This document shows, one piece after another, positions 1 to 11,045 of a DNA stretch of 64,000 nt. The notes beneath the pieces are model-generated. The model was not told the origin of the DNA. It worked only from the letters and a program-made list of their open reading frames with translations, and did no database searches. Both the position numbers and the translations under genes were made by a program. The stretch is from assembly GCF_000149955.1 (NCBI RefSeq), contig NC_031000.1, forward strand, positions 592,761 through 656,760, written 5' to 3'. The first letter of the stretch is position 1. The number at the start of each line of letters is the position of its first letter. This DNA comes from Fusarium oxysporum f. sp. lycopersici 4287. Lineage: Eukaryota > Ascomycota > Sordariomycetes > Hypocreales > Nectriaceae.

Positions 1-1137
1 GCGGTGTTCCCACCTCACTCTACTCACCGGCTGCAACCCCTGGACGTCTCGCTTTTCGGGCCCTTATCAACAGCCGATACCAACCGACTTGTTCAGTGGA
101 CTTCAAAGACGCAAGGCCTCACTGGGCTATCCAAACGCGAGTTTTGGGTCCTGTTCTGGGGTGCATTGGAAGCTGCTTTCACTCCGGAGAACATCGCCAG
201 TGGGTGGAGACGGACGGGTCTCAAGCCTTTCGATCCGGACGTCGTCCTATCTCAGGTTTCGAAGAATACGGACGATGACTCAGATGCGTAAAGTGGCTTG
301 GATGATTCCATTGCTTTACAAGAACCTACTGCACGAGAATTACGACGACTTGTTGATCATGTCGTGAAGCAATCCTCAGTCAGCTCTGACACAGGCGCCC
401 GAAAGCTAAAGAGAACCCTTGAAAGCCTTCAGGCCGAGGTTGAACTACTCAGGCATGAGAACCAAGGCCTCCGTGAGACAATTATCCGTGAAAAACAGCG
501 CAGGCAGCGTGGTAAAGCCCTGAAAGACTATATCTTTGATCGTGTGGATCCTAATTCAGCTCAGGTGTTTAGCCCGCAAAAGATCGCCCAAGCTCGCCAG
601 AAGAAAATTGAAATGGAGGCGCAGAAGGAAGAGGAGGTTCTCCAGAAGAGAACTGAAAAGGCTCTGCGGCAGAAAAGAGTAGAGGAGCAAAAGCAACTGG
701 TATTAGAGAGGAAGAGGCAGCGGGAGGAGAAAAAAGAAAGAAAACGGCGGGAAAAAGAAACAAAGCAGCTTGAGAGAGAAGCAAACCGACAGCTTCGGAT
801 TGAGATGAAGAAGCAGAATCAGCGGAGTATACAACCGAAGCATCAGGCACGGCAGAATGGCTCAGATGGTCTCGAAGAGAATGGGGGCATTCAGGACGAA
901 ATCATCGTCGTTCTTCCCACAGTCACCCAAACCCCCGTATTATTCAAGCCACCCAACGAAGCATTAAGTACCCCAAATACAAAGGCGTCGACGCCACCCA
1001 GCCATAAAACTCGGCCTAAAAGGCCTTCTTTAGTTGTCGAGAGCGATCGGGAGGTAGTGGTGGCATATCGGGACTCGGGGCGATCGCAGCGGAACAGGAA
1101 ACGACCGCGATGGCTTGATGACTTCGAAGTTAATTGA
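1..1137 (+). pseudogene. pogo/Fot-type transposase, C-terminal part, one in-frame stop
   Basis: The frame is open from the window edge, so the gene begins outside it. The start of the visible protein carries the pogo (DDE_1 superfamily) signature around the last catalytic acid, of the form HSTHRLQPLDVSLFGPL, and then the usual GWRRTGLKPFDP motif. A TAA at 289-291 breaks the frame, which then stays open in the same frame to 1137. This second part is a long Lys/Arg/Glu-rich coiled coil (about 466-840) followed by a basic tail, as is common at the C-terminus of fungal pogo transposases. The stop fits a CAA-to-TAA change (CpA to TpA), the preferred RIP context. The N-terminal DNA-binding half and left TIR are outside the window, and I could not define the right TIR. 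The family call is firm; whether the stop abolishes function is inference. Confidence 0.85.
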
Positions 1138-1286
1138 AATAAGTCTTAAGGAAATAATTATATCATCTTCGTAGTTTTAGCGCATTTTGAAAAGTGCTTG
1201 TTGAGCTATGCTAGATTGAAGTCGCCCATGTAAGTTGGCAATAATCCGGCAGATCACCGGATCCGGCGGATCACCGGGAAATCCCT

Positions 1287-1313
1287 TATCTCTTTGAGTG
1301 TAACAAGCCTCCA
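1287..1313 (+). repeat. piggyBac left inverted repeat
   Basis: 27 bp; its exact reverse complement is at 3476-3502. Confidence 0.85.
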
Positions 1314-1439
1314 CTTCGTACCTCGCCCCACTCTCGTTAGTCATCATAAAAGTACATGCGGGGTACGAGAAGTTCGTCAGACGACGCACTTTCCTCGAAA
1401 CACCACTCAAATTAACCCAAATCAGTCTCAAATAAAATA

Positions 1440-3409
1440 ATGAATTCTCAAGAAATCTTGGATGAGATACACGTTGAAATTGATGATCATAGCTTTCATA
1501 CACATTCGCAACGCACAGCTGATGACCCCACCGGAGTGCCTATTTTTCCGCCCGAAGAGGGAGCCGGCCACAACTTCACACCTTTCAACATAGAATATCA
1601 TGATTTTCACATCAATATCCTCCCTCCAACACCACTCGAGCTTTTCCAGTATTTTATACCTAAATCACTTATGCTCTCATGGATTCAATACACTGAAAGC
1701 TGGGTCCTTCATCTGCTGGAAAATGGCGTCATTGATAGCTGGAATACCCCAATTTCCGACCACTCGAGGATCACTAAATGGGAGGGTCTCTCCTCTTCAC
1801 AAGTCTACATATGGCTCGATGTGCTGATTTACCTAGGAATTCATAGGGAAAATACAATTGCAAGCCATTGGAATACCCCTTCCTTAGGTGTTCAGGCCCC
1901 CCTACACTCAATCATTAAGTTCATGCCGTTATACCGGTTCCAGCTAATCTCACGCTATCTTCGCACATTTGACTACACAACACTCGATCTTGGCAACAAA
2001 GAGGACCTTCCTAAGGTATTCCAAGCGGCTGAACCGTGGTCTGACCACATACAGAAGGTGTCTGCTGAATTATACACTCCAGGGACTAATGTCACGGTAG
2101 ATGAGTGTATGGTTCCTTTCACAGGCAGATCAAAGGAGACAACCCTCGTCAAGGGAAAGCCAACGCCGGTAGGGTTCAAGGTCTGGGTTATTGCGCAGAA
2201 TGGCTTCTTCTTGCGCTGGCTTTGGCACCTGAAGGCATCACCATACACCGCTGTGATCATCAAGATGCCGAGCTCACAGTTAAAGTCACAGTCACAGAGA
2301 AAGGAGAGGAAACCAAAGGAATATGTTGCCCTCAGCAATACACAAAGCGTCGTTGTTCACCTATGTAAAATGCTACCAAAAGCGACATATCACGTCTTCA
2401 CAGATAACCTCTTTTCCTCACCAAATCTGTTCCGTGCCCTTCGTGATACCGGCTACGGTGCCACAGGCACAGCACGCCCTAACTGTGGCATCACGAAGGA
2501 GCTGAAGGATGCCAAAGAGGATGATAAAGCCGGCAAAGCCCCCCCCCCCCCCCTTCAGTATAATGAGGTACGAGCTATCCCTACAGAAGACTGCAAGGTA
2601 CGGTCGTCAGACGGGATTTCTATGTATTTTCTTTACTACTTCGTCTTTCTTAGGTCGTGAAAATCGGTTGGCAGGATAGCAGCTACGTGCTTTTTCTCTC
2701 AACTGTGCACACAGGGGCTGACGAAGAGCGCATACAGCGAAAGAGGAAGAAGCCGGCTACGAAAGGATCTCGCAAGAAAGAAAGAGAGATACAGCGCTAT
2801 TTTGGAAAGAATTCTTCAATGATTATCGCGATCCCTACGGTAGCTGCCTCTTATAACGATGAAATGAATCATGTTGACCGAGGCGATCAGTTGAGATCAT
2901 ACACAAGCTATGAGCATCGCTTCCGCCGCGGCCCTTGGCAAGCCCTCCTTTGGTCCTTCCTTCTCGATGTTGCCCTTGCAAATAGCTTCATTTTACAGCT
3001 CAAGACGACATCCCCTAGGTGGCCTCCCTTCAAGACCCTTCAGAAGTGGAAGGAATGCATCTGCAACGCTCTTTTCATCACATATGCGCACGAAAGCTCG
3101 GCAAGGAAGAGATGTCGTACAGGGAAAGAAGAGGACATCGGCGATACAGGAATACACGAAAAACACATGCAAAGAGATATCAACCATATCTGGCGAGGCG
3201 TTAAATCAGATTGCCTAGCTTGTAAGGGCTTTAAGCGGGGACAGCCCCGACCCTTCAAGAAAAGGAAGCTTGAAAAAGGATCCCTGCAGCCGATAACAGG
3301 GAATGCACGAAAAACCAGGGGCCGGCAGACGAGGTACGGATGCAAAGTGTGTGATGTAGCTATTTGTAACAGAGAGACCTGCTGGTACTTCTATCACACA
3401 CCAAATTAG
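1440..3409 (+). CDS. piggyBac transposase (two exons)
   Basis: Exon 1 is 1440-2597 (386 codons) and exon 2 is 2654-3409. A 56-bp intron, GTACGG...TTTCTTAG at 2598-2653, joins them in phase 0, giving about 637 aa, normal for a piggyBac-family transposase (DDE_Tnp_1_7). The catalytic aspartates lie in recognisable family motifs: VDECMVPFTGR (first D, exon 1), YHVFTDNLFSS (second D, exon 1) and MNHVDRGDQLRSY (third D, exon 2). The C-terminus has the family's Cys-rich domain (CLACKGF, then YGCKVCDVAICNRETCW). The enzyme would cut and paste its own element. Exon 1 contains a run of about 14 C at 2539-2552, a likely slippage site that codes for prolines. No stop interrupts the spliced frame, so the gene may be functional. 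Confidence 0.85.
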
Positions 3410-3475
3410 CTGTGTTTGAAAGTACCCTTCGTTCTGATCATTTTGATTGGTCTTACACCCTTGTCGTGACCCCGC

Positions 3476-3502
3476 TGGAGGCTTGTTACACTCAAAGAGA
3501 TA
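3476..3502 (+). repeat. piggyBac right inverted repeat
   Basis: 27 bp; reverse complement of 1287-1313. Confidence 0.85.
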
Positions 3503-3662
3503 GGAAGTGGTGGTGTGACATGCCTTGGGAGCTCACCTTCCTTTGTCATCACACTTTCTTGGCATACAAGTGTTAAGAAAGTGGCCCTGTCTACACCAAA
3601 ATCCATAACAAGTGCACAACAAACCTTTCAATCTGCGCTTTGCGCAGTCGCAAGCCGCGGCG

Positions 3663-5307
3663 ATGGCCTCGTCTACAGCGAGCCCGTCTGCCGCCCGCGC
3701 AGTTCCTTTCGTAACTGCAGCCGCGGTGGCGGCGATAAGTGGCGAGGATGGTGTCTGGGCCATCCGCCCGGGAACGGGTAAAACACCAATGGTGCCATTC
3801 ACGGTCGCAGGGCTGTTCTGCAAAAGAGCTGCACGGGCTCCTCGGTTTAGATTAGCGGGAGTGTGGATCCCCATATCGAAGGGGTCCGGCACTAACTCAT
3901 CGTCGATCTTTGAACAACAACCAATCTCGATTATCGAGTCAGCCAATGATCTCGCGCGAGAACACGCGGAAGAGCACAACGCCAAGCTGATGGTCTTCCA
4001 GACCTTCTGCGCCAAGTTTGAAGAAGCGGCCCAGCAATTCGCTACTGGACCGCAACGACGGTTCGCTAGGCAAGTTGCCGACAGCTTTCTTGGCATTTGG
4101 AAACGAGAGCTCTCCAGCTCTGGACCCTTGACCCCGAAGCCTACCTACAGCAGCGTCGCCGCTACCTCGCTTCCCGCTGCCCACGTCCACCCAACCCACC
4201 ATCGTCAACAACAACAGCACCGACAAGCCGACCCACCTCATCGCCAAGGGCAACAAACGAGCGTCGCCCCACCCCGACAGGATCTCCGCGTCTTCATCCG
4301 CCTAGAAGCGGAGGCTCCGGCCAGGGCCCACAGTGGCTATGCCATCCGGACCTTGATCCGGGAGAAACTCGGCGCCGTCTCAGACAAGGTCCGACAGGTG
4401 TTCCAGGTCCGGTCTGGATGGGCCGTCCTGGCTGCCGACTCGGCAACACGCGACTTTCTGGTAGAAAAGCAGACTGAGTGGGCCGCTGAACTAAACCCTA
4501 TAGCGGTTGAAACGAACAAAGAATGGTTCACCTATGTGGTCTCAGACTTCCCCACAAGACTGACCGACTTCTACGGTAAAGAGGTGGATAGTGACAGCAT
4601 CGTCAGCGACGAGATAGAAATCCAGACGGGGCTCAAGCCTGTTGATATACGCCCTTCGCGACAATTCTCGGACAACCCCTTGACCAAGACTCTATTTGTG
4701 TCATTTCTGAAGCCCACAAAGAGATTCTGGTCGCTGTTTGGCAGCAGCGCAGCCAGACTCGTCGACAAAGCTGACCGACTAAGACAGTGTGAGACGTGCT
4801 AGGGCTATTATTTTGCCCGCAATTGTTATAAACGGCCAGTTTGCCAACGCTGCGGCAAGACCGGCCACCCTACGGATGACTGCGCTGCACCAGAACAGTG
4901 CATCAACTGCCTGGGCCCTCATCAGGCCAACTTTGACAAGTGCCCAGCTCGGCCGAAGAAAGTGCGCGACGTGCTCTGCCGGCTCACCAAAGAGTCAGCG
5001 AGGCCATGTCCGGACCGTAGGTGCGGAGGCATACCGACAACGACAGCGAGAGCGAGAACCACAACCGGGATCGCACCAAGAAGCCCACAACGACGCGTCT
5101 GAACGACAAATCGAGGATGACGCATCACAAGATCAGCCGAGCGTTCGTGCTCCAAGCCCAGCGGTATCAGGAGCACCTTCGTGCATCATGGTAGCCACAA
5201 CGCCCCAGGTCGGCTACGAAGCAGAAGAGGAGCCTGAGCATCCCAGACCAGGCTCACCGCGAAAGCGCCGAACCGTTCTCATCACTCGTCCTCATGACCG
5301 GGAATAG
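3663..5307 (+). pseudogene. LINE ORF1 (gag-like, zinc knuckle), broken
   Basis: The first ATG is at 3663. The N-terminal half is Ala/Pro/Gln-rich with an RNA-binding gag-like core (about 4280-4780). The zinc-knuckle region follows: CETC is cut by TAG at 4800-4802, and the same frame continues with CQRCGKTGHPTDDC and CINCLGPHQANFDKCP. The family has Trp after that Cys (CWGY), so the TAG is best read as TGG-to-TAG, a change in RIP context (CpA on the other strand). A second lesion is one extra base near 4995, where the reading must move by one to continue with QRGHVRTVGAEAYRQ. The remaining frame ends at 5307, overlapping the ORF2 start by 14 bases. ORF1 proteins bind element RNA. Confidence 0.8.
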
Positions 5308-8300
5308 ACGACACTCGCAGACACGAAAGAACGACAAGAAGCCGCTGAGGATCTTCCAGGCTAACGTCGGCAAGATCCCTCCGGCCCACGACTGCGCCCT
5401 GGCGCTGGCTGACTCGGAACGATATGACATTGTACTCTTGCAGGAGCCGTGGACAGCTCATACCGAGACCCGCGTTCTGACCAAAACTCACCCCGCATAC
5501 GACACATTCACGCCAGTCGACATGTGGAACAGTGACGACACTCGGCCCAGAGTGATGACATATGTCCGACGAGACCCAAGACTTGTTGCTGACCAGATCC
5601 GGCCTTTTCAGACTCGCGATATCCTTTGGCTCACGATCAACGGCATGGCGGGTAGTCAACTTCTATCGCCAGAACGATGAGGGGGATGCCCTGAATACGC
5701 TGCTTCGATGGCCTGCCCCTGAACGCTGCCTTGTCGCTGGCGATTTCAATGCCAGACACAGTAGCTGGCAGACTGGCCAGACCACGAACCGTGACCAAGA
5801 GATAGCAGGCTGGGCGTCAGAGAATGACCTCGACCTTCTCAACACTCCAGATATACCGACAAACCCACATGGCAACACGATTGATCTGGCCTTTAACATG
5901 CCTCTGGCCGAAGCTACCGTGGAGGACCATCTCGCCACTAGCTCTGACCATTTCACGCTCAGCTTGACCTTCCCCGACATTAGATCGACTCCGATGCAGC
6001 CGGGTAAGACCCGAGTGACAACGGAGGACGAACTTAAACGGTTCGTCGAGATTGTAGAACTGGGAGCCACGGAAATCCCCCTCATAGATTCGACCCCTGA
6101 AGAGCTGGACGAGCTGGCATCTTCACTCGTAAGTCTACTAACGTCAGCAGCCAAGGCAGCTGGCCGGCCCGCGCGGAAAGGCGGACGGCCAGCCCCCTGG
6201 TGGACGGAAGAGTGCGCCGTCGCTGTGGCTGCTTTCCGAGCCATCAGACGACTCTACCCTGTTGGATTCAACCAGGATGTCCAGATCGCCAAGAGAGACT
6301 TTCATCGTATAGTCCGTCGGGCCAAAAGACAGTACTGGCGGAACCTCATCGATAGCTTCTCCAGCAGTAGTTCTGTTTTCAAGGCTGTCCGGTGGCTGAA
6401 ATCACGAGGCGCCTTTCAGCCCCCACCCCTGCAGGTCGACGATGTTGTGTACGAAACCCAGATGGATAAAGCCAACGCACTCCGAAAGGCTACGTTGGAA
6501 CGGCGAACTGCAGACGACGACATCGATAGCCCTTGGGCATCAATCTCTCCCTCTAGATCGATCCCATTTTCACACAAAATCTCTCTGGACGAGGCGCGGT
6601 ATGCCACCATCCACACAGGCAATACATCTCCAGGGGCAGACAATATTACTGTGAACCTGCTCAAGGCCGCGTGGCACGTCATTGGAACACACTTCTGCCG
6701 CTTGTTCGAAAGATGCCTCACTATAGGCCACCATCCGAAGCCGTTCAAGGAAGCAGAAGTGGTCATGATCGCCAAACCCGGACGCCGTGATCTCACGTCG
6801 CCTCGGGCCTGGCGACCCGTCTCTCTGCTCTCTTGCCTTGGCAAGGGACTGGAACGGCTAATCGCACGTCGCCTAGCTTGGGCGGCTGTTCACTTCGGCG
6901 TCCTGCACCCTCAGCAGGCCGGAGCGCTCCCTAAGAGGTCGGCGACAGACTTGGTGACCGCCCTGATCCACGATATCGAAGAAGTGTTTGCACGCAACAA
7001 GGTCGTCAACCTGGTCACGATGGACATACAAGGTGCTTTCGACACCGTCATGCGCAACAGGCTCGTCCTGCGTCTCCGTGAACAGGGCTGGCCTGACCAT
7101 CTAGCTAGATGGGTTGAGTCTTTCATGATGGAACGATCAGCCCGTGTCAGATATCAAGACACCACCACTCCACTATCTCCTCTCCAGTGCGGCCTTCCCC
7201 AAGGTTCACCGGTATCGCCAATCCTCTTTCTACTCTATACTGAGCCGATCTACCGACTAGGCAACCCCCAGGGCCGCTTCGGCTATGCAGACGACACGGC
7301 CATCCTGTCCATAGGCGACACGGCCGAGGAAACTTCCACAATGGCATCCAGCTCTATCGACGAGATGGTACGCTGGGGTGCGGCAAATGGAGTCTCTTTC
7401 GACCCAAAGAAGACCGAAGTCATGCACTTCTCCCGCAGCAAACTCAGGACTGCTCCGGGAGTACGCCACGGCGACATCGAGAAACATCCCGAGTCAGCTC
7501 TACGCTGGCTAGGCATCTGGCTGGACAGCAGACTATCTTTCCGGATCCATGTCGAAAAGTGGGCGGCCAAAGCGAAGGCAGTGGCATATCACCTGCGAGG
7601 ACTAACCAACACGATACACGGCCCTCTATCGAGTGCTGTGCGAAGTGCCGTCAGGGCTTGCGTCGAGCCGGTTCTACTTCACGGATCCGAGGCGTGGTAC
7701 CCGGGTAAGGCCAGGCCGCGGTGGACACAGCCCATGAAAGACCTGCCATCAAGTAATCAGCATCTCCTACAGAGAATGGGCAAGGCCATGAACCAGGCTA
7801 TGAGAGCCATACTTCCCGTCTGGAAGACGACGCCCACCACCATCCTGCATAGAGAAAGTGGGATACCACCAATTGACCAACTGCTTGATGCAAGGCGACT
7901 TAGATTCTCCGCCCGACTCAAGTCGCTGGACGAGAGCCATCCTCTAGCAAGTCGAACGCACCCACCTCGCCAACATACTTACCACGACCTCATCAAACGA
8001 AGATATCAAATGCAGACAGAAAACGGCTTCAGGAAACGTCTTCGACGCACAGACGAGCTGCTCGCACCCTGCGCGCGGCCGAAGCTCGTCCAGCGATGCT
8101 TCCAACAAGAAGATATAGTACCGCTACAGGCAGCATCAAAGGAGGAAACAGCTACCGCTTTTCTCCATTGGGTCGAGTCTCTCGACCCGCTCACCTTGGT
8201 GATATACTCGGATGGCTCTCTGTCCTCGGAAGGGGCTGCCAGCTACGGCTTCACCATTCACCAGGACAATCTCCCCATCCTTAATGGATCGGGTCGCCTT

Positions 8301-9038
8301 GGGCCTGCTGAAGTCTTTGACGCCGAAGCCACAGGAGCATTAGAGGGCCTAAAGGCCGCCCTAAACCTGCGAGAATCAGTAACAAGAAACATGATAATCT
8401 GCCTAGACAACCTCGCGGCCGCCACATGCCTACGAGGCACACCTTCTGACTCCTCTCAAGACGTTTTTCTCGAGTTCCAGGCTCTGGCGACATCACATGG
8501 AGCCATCCAGGTCCGTTGGGTACCAGGACACTCCGACATCCCTAGCAACGAACAGGCCGACAAGCTGGCAAAAGCAGCATCATCGTTCCCCGAGCCCGAA
8601 GGTGCTCTGCCGACGCTGGCTTGCCTACGAAGAATCGCAAGACAGAAACCGAAAGAAGCATTCAAAGCATGGTGGTCCACCTCGGCTCCTGAGCAGTACA
8701 AGAAACTCAATCTCAAGGCGACTGCAGGCTGTCTGCCGGAGCTCTCGCTCCCACGGGCAGCCTTGCACCATCTGCTGGCAGCGAGGTCCCTCCACGGGGA
8801 CTTCGCCGCATACCACGAAAGATTCGACCACGACAATGCACGCCTAGTCTGCTCATGTGGCCGACGCAAAGCACCGGATCACATCTTCTACTGCAGAAAG
8901 GTACCGCCACGTCATCGGATGAGGCTCGCACCCTCACCGAATGCAGCAGTCAACTTGGCAATAGGAAGAGACTTCACCAAGTTCACCGAACTGTCTAAAG
9001 CCAGCGCTTTCTTTGGAAAGATCTGTCCTCGTTATTAG
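5294..9038 (+). pseudogene. LINE ORF2: endonuclease, reverse transcriptase, RNase H; one frameshift
   Basis: The ATG at 5294 opens the AP-type endonuclease (RIFQANVGKI, LLQEPW). Near 5652, in a run of G, the frame must shift by one base; the rest (AGDFNARHSSW, TSSDHF) is open to 9038. The reverse transcriptase follows, with MDIQGAFDTV, QGSPVSPILF and the catalytic FGYADDTA (about 7278-7300). An RNase H domain (YSDGSLSSEGAASYG, then AEATGALEGL, LDNLAAA and WVPGHSDIPSNEQADK, about 8200-8570) and a C-terminal Cys/His cluster (CSCGRRKAPDHIFYC) complete the Tad layout. The protein would nick target DNA and reverse-transcribe the element RNA. Apart from the single indel it has no stop over 1150 codons, so decay is recent. 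Confidence 0.88.
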
Positions 9039-9505
9039 ACGAGCACGACCCGGGACGCACTCGCATCCTTCCTCCCCTCTTTTACCCTTATACACCTCCT
9101 TTTTCTTACCTTTCTCTCTTACCTGTTCTCGGCCAGATGAAGGGCGCTAGCACGCCCTCTATCTGACCGTGACCACTTGAAGGCAGCCCTGAGGCTACCG
9201 CGCCCAGAGGCTCACGATCGCCTAACAACGGGCTTACCTTGCGGCTGTCGTTCATCAGCCGCGCCTGATCATCCCGCTGACGGGTAACAGGCTCGATAAG
9301 ATGCGCCATTTGTGCCGTTGATATGCTGGATAGTGTGTGGTCTATCGACGCGTCTGCAGAATTGGATTCGAGAGGAAGTCATAGTATTCTGTAATCAGTG
9401 TGCAGATAGGTCCCAATTTCTCTAGCTCAGCACGTCCTGTGCCCCAGGAGGGGACTTTCGGGGCCGATGTCCCCCCGGACGAAAAATATACATAACATAA
9501 CATAA
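9039..9505 (+). other. LINE 3' untranslated region and CATAA tail
   Basis: No ORF. A GC-rich inverted stretch (GGGGACTTTCGGGGCC then GATGTCCCCCC, about 9448-9476) is followed by GAAAAATATA and three CATAA units (9491-9505). A short tandem tail is typical of Tad-like LINEs, which end in simple repeats rather than poly(A). Confidence 0.7.
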
Positions 9506-10369
9506 ATAATCAAAATTATATGCAAACCATATAAATAAAATATGATAATCTATATGTTACTCAATTATATTTTTAGTAAATTCTCAATTATTTCGTATTT
9601 CATATATGAAAGCTTATTACATGATGTAAATTATAGTGTTAACTTAATTTCCTATGAAAATATCAGAATACAAATTACGTTTTATATCACTTTTTTCTTA
9701 CTAACTTCATTGTTTTCATTGCTACTTTCGGTACGCAAGATCAGCAATTAGTTTCAGTGCCGGCTTCAATTTCTTTGACTCTCGCCAACCAAACTCACAC
9801 AAACCAACTAAACGCAATTCCTGGACCCCACAAAACTACCCCGCGTCATAGAAGCGTGGCATCGTCCCAGGTGGGTTGAAGGAAGAAGGTTGTGGTGCCA
9901 GCTGCTGAGAGATCTTTAGCTGGCATTTACGCTACTTGGCTAAGGCAGCAATTGTGTCATTGAGGCAGCTGAACTATATACTGATCTTTGACCATTGATA
10001 TACCGGTGTGTATAGAGGTCGCAATGTTTAAATCACTGTTGAGGAAAGTAAAAAGCTAGAGGCCATTCCCTATGGTTAAAAGCTAGATAAAATTAAAAAC
10101 TAAAAATAATAAGGTTCTGAGAAATATATAAGAAATCTTATACATAAGTGGACATATATTCTAAGCAAATTCGAGTCTACCTTTTCTATACTATTCCAGA
10201 GTGGCTGTTATTCGAGACCTGACATATTCTCCATATTCGTTTCCACGTGATTAGGAGAACTTCAAGCGATACGGCACACATGTAGGATTCTTGTTGGTCA
10301 TGATGCCATTGCTAACTTGACGTAGGTGAAGCGCAGAATGGTGCCCGTACATCGTGAACCGTGAAAGAG
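9506..10369. other. AT-rich flank, no gene seen
   Basis: The first 230 bp are very AT-rich. A short open frame at 9542-9751 has only low-complexity hydrophobic composition and is not credible. The rest has no recognisable coding signal. Confidence 0.4.
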
Positions 10370-11045
10370 GGTTTGTCAAGAGACTGGAGTCCTGACCAGA
10401 CCAGCCTGGGCCAAACTCTTGATCCCTCCAACTTCTCCCCTTCGTCAGCGCCCTGATTGGCGTAATGGTTGCTTATGAACCTTTTTGAGATGATCTTCTA
10501 TTGCTGTGCGGCCTCGGCATACATACCGATCTCCATCGTCTTGACAAAGTAGACAGCGAATTTCATCGTAGAAAACACTGACATGAATCGGAAGGGCGAT
10601 CGGCAGCAGTCACACCCCCTGAATACCTCATCCGCGTCTCGTATAAGAGGTAGATGATCACAAAGCTCCGCTTAAATAGCTTGATAGCAGCGACCTTGAA
10701 GGCATGCATCGCATTGTGGTGCTATCGGACATGCTGGGCGATGTTGGTTTGCGGTACAACGCCACACTGTTTGTAAACAATGATACGCCAAGAAGGGTCG
10801 TAGTAAAAGAGATCTTCAAGTTCCATACTGGAAGGCGGGTATACTCTACGAGCCATTCGATGACATGAGCTCGTAAGGAGCGTTGAAAAGAAGCCTTAGA
10901 TTGAGATTACAGTAAAGAGGATAACGTATGAAAGCTAGAGTACGCGTTGACACGTGTGTGACGCGCGTGCAGATCGTCGATAGAAATGGGACAAATCAGT
11001 CGCCATAGTACGGGTAGAAAGGGAACAAACCGGATGTAGACAGGT
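10370..11045 (+). repeat. Diverged dispersed repeat, copy 1 (second copy at 49380-50015)
   Basis: This stretch aligns by eye with 49380-50015 in the same orientation. Shared landmarks include GATCCCTCCAACTTCTCCC (here) against AATCCCTCCAACCTCTCCC, AATGGTTGCTTATGAACC against AATGGTTAATTATAAACC, AGAGGTAGATGATCACAAA against AGAGGTAGATAGTCAAAA, and ATACGCCAAGAAGG in both. Many differences are transitions. No coding frame survives in either copy; the family is unknown to me. Confidence 0.7.

Larger units (their letters stand above)
1287..3502 (+). mobile_element. piggyBac-like DNA transposon
   Basis: A perfect 27-bp inverted repeat occupies 1287-1313 and 3476-3502 (outer part TATCTCTTTGAGTG, inner part ending GCCTCCA) and encloses the piggyBac transposase gene. 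The repeat may be terminal or subterminal: the TTAA target duplication expected for piggyBac is not at these borders. The nearest TTAA tetramers are at 1146-1149 and 3573-3576, and the sequence next to them does not match as TIRs. The element lies between a pogo gene and a LINE. Confidence 0.75.
3600..9505 (+). mobile_element. Tad-clade LINE (non-LTR retrotransposon), nearly full length, damaged
   Basis: Two consecutive genes (gag-like ORF1; endonuclease/RT/RNase H ORF2), a 3' untranslated region and a terminal array of CATAA units make up a Tad1-type LINE. The 5' border is not defined: I see no clear target duplication, and the start given is approximate, placed just before ORF1. ORF1 carries a nonsense mutation and a frameshift, and ORF2 a frameshift in the endonuclease, so this copy cannot make its proteins from a simple reading. 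Confidence 0.85.

Noticed and set aside
1146..3576. TTAA tetramers at 1146 and 3573 as piggyBac target duplications
   Set aside because: The sequence next to them shows no inverted match, so they may be chance.
9542..9751. 69-codon open frame in AT-rich DNA
   Set aside because: Composition is driven by AT-richness and hydrophobic low complexity; no start context or homologue recognised.
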